NCBI GenBank assembly: GCA_002215645.1
Contig: NGFI01000013.1
Span: forward strand, 124,001 to 188,000
Origin: Gemmatimonadetes bacterium 2013_60CM_65_52
Lineage (GTDB): Bacteria; Gemmatimonadota; Gemmatimonadetes; Gemmatimonadales; Gemmatimonadaceae
Direction: 5' to 3'
Length of the DNA: 64,000 bases
The notes below the pieces were generated by a model. The model was not told the origin of the DNA, made no database searches, and saw only the letters and a program-made list of their open reading frames with translations. This document shows, one piece after another, positions 17,889-26,925 of this stretch. Numbering within the stretch: the stretch's first letter is position 1; every line of letters begins with the position of its first letter. A program made the position numbers and the translations under genes.

Positions 17889-19244
17889 ATGTCCCAGGAA
17901 AACGGTCAACCCCGCCGCGCCAGTGGCTCATGGTCACTGCCGCCAAACGCGCGTTCCACCACGCGTGTCGCGCTTGTAGCGTGCACGTTGCTCGCGACGG
18001 TCGCCGCGCTGCTCATCGTGACGCTGCAGACGCGAAGCGCCGTGCAGGCCCTCGAGGAAGCGGGGTCGCACACGCTTCGCGATTACACGGGCTACGCGGG
18101 CCGCATGATGGGCGCCGAAATGCTTCGCCGCTTCTCCGAGCAGCGCGCGGGAATCCTCGCGCCGGTGGCCGGAAGCGCCCACCGCAACGTTCCCGCCCCG
18201 ACCCTCCAGGAGCTCGCATCGCTCGGCGCACAGTTCCTGGACGACAGCCTGCCAGCAACGGATCCCCACTTCGGCTACTTCCGCCTCGATCCGCGAAGCG
18301 GCGCCATATGGGGTATCGGGCACGTGAGCGGTCCGTTCGCCGCCCAGATTGCCGACACGCTCCGTGCCCTCAGACTGGCATCGGCCATCACGGCCGTGCA
18401 GGGAATCCTCGCGGTGCCGTGCGACGGCGTTCCCTGTAGCGTCGCGTACGTTCCGCTCGTGAGTCGTGACGGCCGAGTGGCGGCGATTTACGGATACACG
18501 TACACACGTTCGCGGGGCATGGCCGCGGTTGCGAAGCGCGTCTTTCGGGAGACGCCGCTCCTGCCGATCTCGTTTTCCGGCACACGGTGGAACTACGACA
18601 CCACGCAGGTGCGGAGCGGCGAGGTCACCAACGATTCCCTGCTGGCCATTCGCATCAAGGACCGTGGGGAACGTCTGCTTTGGGAAACTCCCGGTGCCGC
18701 CAGGGTGTTCGCGCAGTCGCCCTATACAGGACGGGCGGTGTTCAGCACCCTCACGGGCGGCTTCGTCATCGAGTCCGCGCTGGAGCCGGTCAGCGAGACG
18801 TCGCTCATCCCCGGCATGGTGCGCCGCGCACAGCGGTGGTCCATGCGGTCGCTCATCGCGTTCACCGTGCTGCTGGCGATCCTTTCGCTCATTGCGCTGC
18901 GCGGCGAGCGCATCGGCGCCAAAGCGCGCCGCGTCGAGGCCATGCAGCAGCTTGCGCTCGGCCTGCGACACGAAGTGAACAATGCCCTCGCAAGCGTCCT
19001 GCTCAATGCGGAGCTCCTCTCGGAAGAGCGCCTCAACGAAGGCCAGCTCGAGCACGTCGAAGCCATTGTCGAGCAGGCGGACCGCATGCGAAAGGTGCTT
19101 CGTCGCCTGGAGCAGGTCGATCGTCTGGATGTCCTCGTGCCCTATCTCAACGAGGGCTTGATGGTCGATCTGTCGCTCACCTCCGCCGATCGCGACGTCC
19201 GGCCGGCGGCGGAAGAAGATCCCGTGAACTCTTCGGCCGGATAG
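17889..19244 (+). CDS. Membrane sensor with histidine-kinase dimerisation domain but no ATPase domain
   Basis: 451 residues from ATG 17889. Two membrane helices (about 26-46 and 322-338) enclose a periplasmic domain of about 275 residues with a Cys pair (PCDGVPC). After the second helix comes a clear H-box: QQLALGLRHEVNNALASV with His361, followed by the second DHp helix up to about 415. The protein then ends after some 35 low-complexity residues. The N, G1, F and G2 boxes of the catalytic ATPase domain are absent, and the next 300 bases do not encode them in any frame. It may be phosphorylated by another kinase, act as a dimerisation partner, or be a 3'-truncated kinase. The longer upstream frame to 17472 overlaps the DUF4097 gene and is not used. 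Confidence 0.8.
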   Translation: MSQENGQPRRASGSWSLPPNARSTTRVALVACTLLATVAALLIVTLQTRSAVQALEEAGSHTLRDYTGYAGRMMGAEMLRRFSEQRAGILAPVAGSAHRNVPAPTLQELASLGAQFLDDSLPATDPHFGYFRLDPRSGAIWGIGHVSGPFAAQIADTLRALRLASAITAVQGILAVPCDGVPCSVAYVPLVSRDGRVAAIYGYTYTRSRGMAAVAKRVFRETPLLPISFSGTRWNYDTTQVRSGEVTNDSLLAIRIKDRGERLLWETPGAARVFAQSPYTGRAVFSTLTGGFVIESALEPVSETSLIPGMVRRAQRWSMRSLIAFTVLLAILSLIALRGERIGAKARRVEAMQQLALGLRHEVNNALASVLLNAELLSEERLNEGQLEHVEAIVEQADRMRKVLRRLEQVDRLDVLVPYLNEGLMVDLSLTSADRDVRPAAEEDPVNSSAG

Positions 19245-19294
19245 CGCCGCAGTTCACGCCGCCGGCGACGTCGATCGTCAGCCGCGCGAGCGAC

Positions 19295-19684
19295 TCACGG
19301 CGGAATGATGAGGATTACCTCATCGCCCGGACTCACGTTGATCTCCTGCGACACCGGCTGACGCGTCCCGCCTATGGGATCCGCCTGAAAGCGGAGCGGC
19401 GTGGGACCAAAGAGCAGGTTCGACGGAATCCTCATGCGCGTCGTGCTGTTGCCCGTCGCCATTCCCAGGCGAATTCGCTGCGAGCTGCGAATCACGTAGA
19501 CGTTCATGTCGAGAAACTGCTGGTTGTCGACCTTGAGGAACGTGTCGGGAACTGGCTCCGCAGCCGGATCCTCCTTGCTGTTGCGACTGCAGGCAATTGC
19601 CAAACAGCACACCATCGCGGTGAGCATGAGCGCACGGCCCCACACAGTACCCGCAAAGACTCGGACATCGTCTTTCACGCTCAT
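19295..19684 (-). CDS. Small lipoprotein, 129 aa
   Basis: Start at ATG 19684 with a GAGAGGA ribosome site. The N-terminus has a membrane-crossing stretch ending in a lipobox-like LAIACS, so the mature protein probably begins at that Cys and carries a lipid anchor. The mature part is mostly beta: FLKVDNQQFLDMNVYVIR, RIRLGMATGNSTTRMRIP and a closing VSPGDEVILIIPP. This resembles small lipoproteins with an Ig-like strand arrangement, but I cannot name a family. It lies tail to tail with the sensor gene at 17889-19244. Confidence 0.75.
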   Translation of the reverse strand: MSVKDDVRVFAGTVWGRALMLTAMVCCLAIACSRNSKEDPAAEPVPDTFLKVDNQQFLDMNVYVIRSSQRIRLGMATGNSTTRMRIPSNLLFGPTPLRFQADPIGGTRQPVSQEINVSPGDEVILIIPP

Positions 19685-19914
19685 GGTTCCTCTCCCGCCA
19701 GGTCGGCTCGCGGCGAAGGTGCACGCGAGATTCACACCGTGTCCCCGCGAAACTGATGAGCCCGCGATAGACTGTCCAGCCATCGAACACATGTTTGTCG
19801 CCAAAATTGGACGCAATCCGGCGGCGCCTTCCGTGCAAAACAACGTAAGTACTTGAGCGACAAACGGTTGGAACGGGCGGGGCGGCTGGCGTCGTCCATG
19901 CCTCTCCATCGGGC

Positions 19915-20541
19915 ATGAAGTCGGTCGTCTCACGCTTCCGTCTCACGCCGTTCGGGGTCGTCCTCGTGACGAGCTGCACCCAAGGCACGCTCAATCGCTC
20001 CGCCGCCGATGTCCTCTCATCGGTGATTCTGGCTGGCAGTCCAGGTGGTTCCACGTCGACGACTGTCTCCAGCACGCGCGTCATCAACACGGCCGAGGGT
20101 TACCTGGGTGTTCCGTATCGGTGGGGTGGCACGTCGCCTGAGACGGGCTTCGACTGCTCGGGGTACGTGCGTTACGTGTACGGGCGGCAAGGCATTCGTC
20201 TGCCACGGACCTCGCGCGAGCAGGCCGACGCCGGCGCGGCGGTATCGCCTCGCACGGGCCAACTGCACCAGGGCGACATCGTCCTCTTTGCCGAATCGAG
20301 TCATCCCATCTCGCACGTGGCCATCTACGCGGGAGACGGACGCATCATCCACTCCTCGTCGAGTGGAGGCGGTGTGCGCTACGACGCGTTGAGCTCACAT
20401 CGGGGGCAGTGGTACGCTCGGCACATGGTGGCCGCACGCCGGCTGACGGCGGACGGGCGAAGCCTCGTGCAGGCACTGGAGCTCCTTACGCGGCCCGGTA
20501 CGCCGCTCGACCCACCGGACAAGGCTCCACCGCCGCGCTGA
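19915..20541 (+). CDS. NlpC/P60 family cell-wall endopeptidase
   Basis: 208 residues. The catalytic domain (about 55-175) has the NlpC/P60 triad: Cys in GFDCSGYV, His in ISHVAIYAG, and a third polar residue in GRIIHSS. The family hydrolyses D-gamma-glutamyl-meso-diaminopimelate or related bonds in peptidoglycan. The N-terminus has a basic stretch and a hydrophobic run ending in VTSCTQG, which could be a lipobox, so it may be a lipoprotein. A 30-residue Ser/Thr/Gly linker separates it from the catalytic domain. ATG start at 19915. It precedes a secreted repeat protein on the same strand. Confidence 0.9.
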   Translation: MKSVVSRFRLTPFGVVLVTSCTQGTLNRSAADVLSSVILAGSPGGSTSTTVSSTRVINTAEGYLGVPYRWGGTSPETGFDCSGYVRYVYGRQGIRLPRTSREQADAGAAVSPRTGQLHQGDIVLFAESSHPISHVAIYAGDGRIIHSSSSGGGVRYDALSSHRGQWYARHMVAARRLTADGRSLVQALELLTRPGTPLDPPDKAPPPR

Positions 20542-20604
20542 TGCGCTTCGGCGGAAGGATTCTCGAATGCATGTGTATCACATGACCAACGGAGGTACCT
20601 CACC

Positions 20605-21111
20605 ATGACTCGAATCAAGTTCGCGTTCGCGATCGGTAGTGCGCTCCTGCTTGCGGCATCGTCTGCCAGCGCGCAGTCGCGCTCATCGCACGATCCGCGC
20701 TACCCGCAGGGGAATGGGACGTACGATCCACGCTATCCCAATCGCGCCGGCACGTACGATCCGCGCTATCCCAACCGCAACGGGTCCTACGACCCCCGCT
20801 ATCCGAACAGCAACGGCCCCTACGATCCGCGGTATCCGAATGGATCGTATGACCCTCGGCGCGACCGGAACAGCCGCCAGTACGATCCGCGTCTCGATCC
20901 CTCGAGCCGGTACTACGATCCGCGCTACGCGCGCTCAGTCTACGGTGCGCAGAACGGCGCGTGGGCCAACGGCGACGAGGACGACGACGATGACGACGAC
21001 GATCGCGGCGGATCGTGGAACGGTCGCGGAAACAACGGCCAGCACGGGCAACGCGGGCATCATGGTGAGCGCGGCAAGCATCGCGGCCGTGGCGAGCACG
21101 ACGACGGGTGA
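20605..21111 (+). CDS. Secreted YDPRYPN-repeat protein with acidic and His/Gly tail
   Basis: 168 residues preceded by a good ribosome site (GGAGG, 11 bases before ATG 20605). A signal peptide (1-23, ASSASA) is followed by tandem copies of a roughly 12-residue unit, TYDPRYPNRNG, five in good form (residues about 28-80) and then degenerate YDPR copies up to about 110. The tail has a run of eight Asp (DEDDDDDDDD) and then a Gly/His/Arg-rich segment (GQHGQRGHHGERGKHRG). The composition suggests a disordered, possibly metal- or polymer-binding cell-surface protein; that is inference. No known family is recognised. A 14-bp hairpin follows the stop. Confidence 0.75.
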   Translation: MTRIKFAFAIGSALLLAASSASAQSRSSHDPRYPQGNGTYDPRYPNRAGTYDPRYPNRNGSYDPRYPNSNGPYDPRYPNGSYDPRRDRNSRQYDPRLDPSSRYYDPRYARSVYGAQNGAWANGDEDDDDDDDDRGGSWNGRGNNGQHGQRGHHGERGKHRGRGEHDDG

Positions 21112-21131
21112 TGTCGGACGGTGAACGAGGA

Positions 21132-21167
21132 GAACGGTGAACGGTGAAACGATACCGTTCACCGTTC
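21132..21167. terminator. Terminator-like palindromic element built of GGTGAAC repeats
   Basis: Perfect 14-bp stem: GAACGGTGAACGGT at 21132-21145 pairs with ACCGTTCACCGTTC at 21154-21167 around an eight-base loop, followed by TATTTT. It lies between two converging genes (ends 21111 and 21175). The same GGTGAA/TTCACC words make a hairpin at 50409-50429, so it may also be a dispersed repeat. Confidence 0.75.
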
Positions 21168-21174
21168 ACTATTT

Positions 21175-21666
21175 TCAGCGAGGAAGGGCTCGCTCCGCGG
21201 CGTCCTGGTTCTGCAGCTTCGCCATGAAGCGCTGTGACTCCGAGATGCGCTCGATCTCGATGGCCATGGTGTCCACGGCCTGCTCGATGCGCTGGAGCTG
21301 CTCGGTGATCTGCGCACTGACTTGAGCGGGCTCCGCGCTGCGTCGCTCGATGCGCTTGCCGAACGCGCGCGCGAGCGGCCATCCGATCACCACGACGGCG
21401 CACATCACGAAGAAGGCGATCGAGATGTCCACGGCCTGTGGCGGGATGTCCGAGTTCGCGTTCGGTTGAATCGTGAACGTGTTGGGCCGCTGCGGCGGAA
21501 ACTCGCCCTGAAAGCCCCCGAGCGTCCGCGCGTCCCTGCGGGCAAGCGCCGCGTCCCGCTGCGCCTGCGCGGCATCCCGCGCGGCATTCGCGATGTCCTG
21601 AATGCTCTGCTTGAGCTGCGCCTTGGCCAGAGCAGGATCGGTGGCTTGACTAAAAACTTCCGTCAT
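21175..21666 (-). CDS. Membrane protein with flanking coiled-coil segments
   Basis: 163 residues. The first 45 are a charged helix rich in Ala, Arg and Gln (AARDAAQAQRDAALARRDA); a Pro/Asn-rich linker follows; one membrane helix lies at about 81-100 (ISIAFFVMCAVVVIGWPLA); the last 55 residues form a second amphipathic helix (ITEQLQRIEQAVDTMAIEIERI) with coiled-coil character. There is no signal peptide. I do not recognise a family; the layout is that of a small anchored scaffold or a membrane-bound coiled-coil protein. It is followed by the GGTGAAC-type hairpin. Confidence 0.7.
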   Translation of the reverse strand: MTEVFSQATDPALAKAQLKQSIQDIANAARDAAQAQRDAALARRDARTLGGFQGEFPPQRPNTFTIQPNANSDIPPQAVDISIAFFVMCAVVVIGWPLARAFGKRIERRSAEPAQVSAQITEQLQRIEQAVDTMAIEIERISESQRFMAKLQNQDAAERALPR

Positions 21667-21729
21667 GTGCGTCGCCTCGTGTCTCGTCGTATCGCGAATG
21701 TAGACACTACGCGGCGACCATGCGAGGAG

Positions 21730-22587
21730 TTACGCCGTCCGTTCGCCTGCCTCTCGCGCCAACAGCGCCGCCTTTCGTGCGATTCCCCAGCGGTACCCTC
21801 CCAAGCCGCCATCGCCGCGCACCACACGGTGGCAGGGGATGAGGACGGCCACCCGATTGGTCGCGCACGCGCGAGCCACGGCGCGTGCCGCGGCGGGACG
21901 CCCCAACTCGTCCGCGATCGCCTGATAGCTGCGTGTCGCCCCCTCGGGAATCCGCTGCAGCGCGCGCCACACCTGCCACTGAAACGCTGTCGCCCGCACG
22001 TCCAGCGGAAGCGTCTCGCCGGAAGCACGCCCTTCCACGTGCGCGATGACAGCGTCGATGAGTCGATCGCGCGCATCGGTTGCACGCTCGAGAGCCGCAC
22101 CGGGATACTCGTGCTGTAACGCCGTCACCAGCGTCGGTTCGTCGTCGCCGAGTGAAACACCACAGATGCCGCGCTCCGTGACTGCCACGAGGAGCAGGCC
22201 GAGTGATGTGGGTACGGCCGTGTAGTGGATGGTGACGCCCGTGCCGCGACGACGATATGCGCCTGGCGTCATCCCGAGTGCGTCATCCGCGGCCTCGTAG
22301 ACGCGACGGCTCGTGTTGAACCCGGCCTCGTAGGTCGCGCTGCTCACCGTCCGTCCTTCGCGCAGCGCTTCCTTCAACGCGCCGACGCGCCGCCGTTCCT
22401 GATATTGCTTCGGCGAGAGCCCGACCACGCGCGTGAACGTTCGTTGCAGATGCGCGGGGCTCACTCCGCTCGCGCGCGCGAGCCGCACGAGTGGGAGGGG
22501 CTCCTCCGCGTGCGTATCGATGTAGGTGCGAACGCGCTCGGCGAGCGCGAGATGGGTGTCGGTTCGACGCGGCGTCATCGTTTCCAT
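21730..22587 (-). CDS. AraC-type regulator fused to O6-methylguanine-DNA methyltransferase (Ada-like)
   Basis: 285 residues. The N-terminal 100 form an AraC helix-turn-helix pair (LVRLARASGVSPAHLQRTFTRVVGLSPKQY, split here as one domain, then SATYEAGFNTSRRVYE). The C-terminal 165 are an alkyltransferase with the active-site motif IPCHRVV, whose Cys accepts the alkyl group. Compared with E. coli Ada the Cys-rich zinc domain that senses methyl phosphotriesters is missing, so the protein should repair O6-alkylguanine but cannot use the usual phosphotriester switch. The ATG at 22587 has GAGG seven bases upstream. It is a single gene. Confidence 0.93.
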   Translation of the reverse strand: METMTPRRTDTHLALAERVRTYIDTHAEEPLPLVRLARASGVSPAHLQRTFTRVVGLSPKQYQERRRVGALKEALREGRTVSSATYEAGFNTSRRVYEAADDALGMTPGAYRRRGTGVTIHYTAVPTSLGLLLVAVTERGICGVSLGDDEPTLVTALQHEYPGAALERATDARDRLIDAVIAHVEGRASGETLPLDVRATAFQWQVWRALQRIPEGATRSYQAIADELGRPAAARAVARACATNRVAVLIPCHRVVRGDGGLGGYRWGIARKAALLAREAGERTA

Positions 22588-22756
22588 GGGAATCCTCGCA
22601 GGGTATGCGATGATTCTGTCGGGTGCGCGTCTCGCATGCTATCCGAATGTTGCTCGGTGGCGTCTTCCCTCGATTCCATGACGACGTCGATCACACGACT
22701 GAAAGAAAGAACCTCGGTCGAATCCCAAGGGATCTGTTCCTCACCGAGCCTCCGTT

Positions 22757-22960
22757 CTATCGAGCGTTCTTGATTGAATCCGCCACGTACACCGATCTAC
22801 CGATCGTGTCCAGAAGAGGGATGTCGTACGGTCGCTTTATGGCGAGCCCACATGCGAGCATTTCTTCGTAAAACAGTCGGAGCTCGAGAAACTCGACATC
22901 GGACTCCAACTCTTCCGCCCGCTTCTCGGCCTCGGTTTCCACCTGTTCCACCAAGCGCAT
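22757..22960 (-). CDS. Small coiled-coil protein downstream of Clp-fold protease
   Basis: 67 residues. The first 35 form a strongly charged heptad-like helix (VEQVETEAEKRAEELESDVEFLE), then a short tail containing RPYDIPLLDTIGRSVYVAD. No family is recognised. It begins 11 bases after the stop of the Clp-fold protease gene on the same strand and shares its low G+C content, so the two look like one transferred unit. A role as adaptor or regulator of the protease is a reasonable guess from linkage only. Confidence 0.65.
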   Translation of the reverse strand: MRLVEQVETEAEKRAEELESDVEFLELRLFYEEMLACGLAIKRPYDIPLLDTIGRSVYVADSIKNAR

Positions 22961-22971
22961 CGTCTGATCTG

Positions 22972-23835
22972 TCAGAAGTGGTTGCGGCTATGCATGAAGA
23001 GCGGATAGCTGCTGCGAAGGATGTATTCGATGAGGAGGTCGTTATAGGATCTCACAAGCTGCCGCAACTTAGCATCGGTGGAGTAGTCGTCAATCTTGAG
23101 ACGAAGTCTCGCATGAAGCGTGGTCGCGCTGATCATTCGACCGTGCGAGTGCCATAGCTTGTTGTCACCCAGGTCCTTGGCGATCTCCTCGGCGCGCCTC
23201 TGTTTGTCTTCCTGGGTCACGCGGTGTCCCCGTGTCACAGGCGTGGTTCCGTGAATCTCCCAGTCCTTGAACTTGTACTGCACCAGCCATTTCTTCAGCA
23301 ACGTGACGGTCAGATCCCGTGCCTGCTCATAGCGACTGAGCATCGCAAGATCCAGGCTCTGAAATACCAGGAACTCGGCCCGCGTGATTGTGCCGTCTCG
23401 AGCCTTCGCGAGGAGCTGCTCCACCTTGTCGAGATAGCCGAGAGCCGGAACCCACTCCTTTCCATTATGAACCTGCGGATCGATTGGACCGAGTGACGAG
23501 GAGTAATCCATGAAGATCTTGTCCCCGGACATACACAAAATCGTGCCTGCCGACATGGCGAAGTCCGGAACGACGAAATAGACCTCGGTGTAGTGGAAGC
23601 GCATGATCTCAACCATCTTCTCGACGGTTTCCGCGCTGCCTCCCGGTGTGTTGAGGAATACAATCAGACGACTCGTTCTGGCTTCCTTGAGTTTTTCGAT
23701 GAAGTCTCGGAAGGCCTTTGTCACCCCTGGACTAATTTCACCATAGTAGGAAATGACATCGCCGTCGAAGTGCTGCTCAAGTGCACTTAGACGGTCGCTG
23801 AGCTGGTCTTTTATGGTCTGATCGAAGAGCCTCAT
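22972..23835 (-). CDS. Clp-fold serine protease, SDH (serine dehydrogenase proteinase) family
   Basis: 287 residues with no signal peptide or membrane helix. The ClpP/crotonase core is plain: IVFLNTPGGSAET (58-70), FAMSAGTILCMSGD (92-105) with the probable nucleophile Ser95, and YSSSLGPIDPQV (111-122). These three runs match the SDH_sah family of Clp-fold proteases (related to SppA and ClpP). The C-terminal half is helical and charged. The base composition is about half G+C over several stretches, clearly below its neighbours, which suggests recent acquisition. It is followed by a 67-residue coiled-coil gene. Substrate unknown. Confidence 0.82.
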   Translation of the reverse strand: MRLFDQTIKDQLSDRLSALEQHFDGDVISYYGEISPGVTKAFRDFIEKLKEARTSRLIVFLNTPGGSAETVEKMVEIMRFHYTEVYFVVPDFAMSAGTILCMSGDKIFMDYSSSLGPIDPQVHNGKEWVPALGYLDKVEQLLAKARDGTITRAEFLVFQSLDLAMLSRYEQARDLTVTLLKKWLVQYKFKDWEIHGTTPVTRGHRVTQEDKQRRAEEIAKDLGDNKLWHSHGRMISATTLHARLRLKIDDYSTDAKLRQLVRSYNDLLIEYILRSSYPLFMHSRNHF

Positions 23836-23922
23836 TGGCTGCTGATTAGCTGAGCGAGGAATGTCGTACGCTCGGGGTGCCGGATCGACACCCGATCAAC
23901 GCCAACGTTACCTGTATCTCGC

Positions 23923-23945
23923 AGCCCGTGTTGCGCTCACGGGCT
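23923..23945. terminator. Possible terminator downstream of pntB
   Basis: Eight-bp perfect stem, AGCCCGTG at 23923-23930 with CACGGGCT at 23938-23945, and a seven-base loop. It lies 46 bases past the end of pntB in the minus-strand direction. No T-run follows, so termination is uncertain. Confidence 0.45.
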
Positions 23946-23990
23946 CGGTGTTGTCGCAGCTACCAGAGGGAAGCGGCAACCCGTCGAGCC

Positions 23991-25382
<1,392 letters not shown>

Positions 25383-25385
25383 TCT

Positions 25386-25688
25386 CTATCCCTTCTTCGC
25401 GGGCGCCGCGTGGCTGTCCTTCGCGCGGAACATCTTCAGCATCCGGTCGGTGATGAGAAATCCACCGACGATGTTGGTCGTCGCACACACCACGGCGATG
25501 AAGCCCAATGCAGTGGCGAGCGAGCCGTGTCGCGAGCCGGCAGCGACCATGGAGCCCACGAGCGAGATACCGGAAATGGCGTTCGTCGCCGACATGAGCG
25601 GCGTGTGCAGCAATGGCGGCACCTTCGTGATCACCATGTACCCGACGAACGCGGCGAGCACGAAGACGTAGAGCTCGAGAATCAGCAT
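25386..25688 (-). CDS. pntAB: NAD(P) transhydrogenase alpha-2 subunit (PntAB, membrane part)
   Basis: 100 residues with three hydrophobic segments (about 5-22, 32-55, 58-80). The run VPPLLHTPLMSATNAISGI is the hallmark of this subunit. In E. coli this part is fused to the NAD-binding domain as PntA; here the subunit is separate, as in Rhodospirillum. It provides the first helices of the proton channel, partnering PntB. It starts four bases after the stop of pntAA and is followed at once by pntB. Confidence 0.95.
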   Translation of the reverse strand: MLILELYVFVLAAFVGYMVITKVPPLLHTPLMSATNAISGISLVGSMVAAGSRHGSLATALGFIAVVCATTNIVGGFLITDRMLKMFRAKDSHAAPAKKG

Positions 25689-25692
25689 CTGT

Positions 25693-26808
25693 TCAGGAGT
25701 CTGAGGAAACGAGGACCCGTCCGTCGCGGACGACGGTCATGGGGCCGGCGATCTCGTCGGCGGGGTCGATGACGAGCGCGCCATCCTTGGTGAGGTGCGC
25801 AATGAGCGTGTGGACGTTGCGGCTGAACATCTGGCTCGCGTGAAACGGCACCGTGGCGGGCAGATTCACCGGGCCGATGATGGTGACCAGGCCCGTGTGA
25901 ACGGTTTCCCCCGCTCGTGTCAGCTCGCAGTTGCCGCCCGATTCCGCGGCTAGGTCCACGACGACTGAACCCACGCGCATGGTCGCGACCATTGCACCGC
26001 TGATGAGCCTCGGCGCATCGCGCCCCGGCACCTGCGCGGTGGTGATCACGAGATCCACGGTTGGGAGGTGCGCGCCAATCGCCGCACGCGTGCGCGTCGC
26101 GGCGTCATCGCTTTGCGCCCTGGCGTATCCGCCAGACGTTTCCGCGCCCTCTGCGACGAGCTCGTCGGCGACGAACGTGGCGCCGAGTGAGAGCACCTGC
26201 TCCCGGGCTGCGGGGCGCACGTCGAATGCGGAGACGATGCCGCCGAGCCGCCGCGCGGTCGCGATCGCCTGAAGTCCGGCGACACCCGCGCCGATGACGA
26301 AGACCTTTGCCGGAGATACCGTGCCCGCCGCCGTGGTCAACATCGGAAGAAACTTCGGCAGCGCCGCCGCACCCACGAGCACGGCCTTGTAGCCGGCCAC
26401 GGTGCTCTGTGACGAGAGCACGTCCATGGACTGCGCCCGCGTGATGCGCGGAACGAGCTCGAGCGCGAGCGCCGTCACGTTCCGCGCCGCGAGCGCGGTG
26501 AGCAGCGACGCGTTGCGCGTGGGTGCCAACAGTGAAACGAGCGCCACGCCCTGGGGCAGTGCGTCGGCCTCCTCAAGCGAGGGCGGCTGCACGCGACACA
26601 CCAGATTTACGTCCGCATGTAGACGCGAGAGCGAGGTGATCGACGCCCCCACACCCTCGTAGGCGGAATCAGGAAAGCCGGCGCGTTCTCCCGCGCCGGC
26701 TTGAAGTCTCACCTCGTGACCGCCCTTCACCAGCCGCGCGACGCTGTCGGGGGTGAGGGCCACACGCTGTTCGCCGGGACTGCACTCGAGAGGGACCGCG
26801 ATTCGCAT
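25693..26808 (-). CDS. pntAA: NAD(P) transhydrogenase alpha-1 subunit (PntAA, NAD-binding part)
   Basis: 371 residues, soluble, related to alanine dehydrogenase. The N-terminus has VALTPDSVARLVKGGHEV, the catalytic region has QSTVAGYKAVL, and the NAD-binding Rossmann motif is VIGAGVAGLQA (about 174-184), followed by RPAAREQVLSLGA. It binds NAD(H) and docks on PntB domain III. First gene of the three-gene operon; the divergent lipoprotein starts 118 bases away. Codons about 36-45 contain an 11-bp inverted repeat (26675-26702). Confidence 0.95.
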   Translation of the reverse strand: MRIAVPLECSPGEQRVALTPDSVARLVKGGHEVRLQAGAGERAGFPDSAYEGVGASITSLSRLHADVNLVCRVQPPSLEEADALPQGVALVSLLAPTRNASLLTALAARNVTALALELVPRITRAQSMDVLSSQSTVAGYKAVLVGAAALPKFLPMLTTAAGTVSPAKVFVIGAGVAGLQAIATARRLGGIVSAFDVRPAAREQVLSLGATFVADELVAEGAETSGGYARAQSDDAATRTRAAIGAHLPTVDLVITTAQVPGRDAPRLISGAMVATMRVGSVVVDLAAESGGNCELTRAGETVHTGLVTIIGPVNLPATVPFHASQMFSRNVHTLIAHLTKDGALVIDPADEIAGPMTVVRDGRVLVSSDS

Positions 26809-26925
26809 GCGCTGAAAAATCAGACGCGCGATGAAGGAACGCCAGAGCCGCCCAACCGACGTTTCGGCCGAGGTCGTTGCACGACCGGATTGTCAGAAGG
26901 TCGAGAGAGCATCCATATTCCCGGC

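Noticed and set aside
22623-22871. Plus-strand frame of 82 codons opposite the coiled-coil gene
   Set aside because: It overlaps the small minus-strand gene and has no ribosome site or recognised motif; could be a remnant but not supported.
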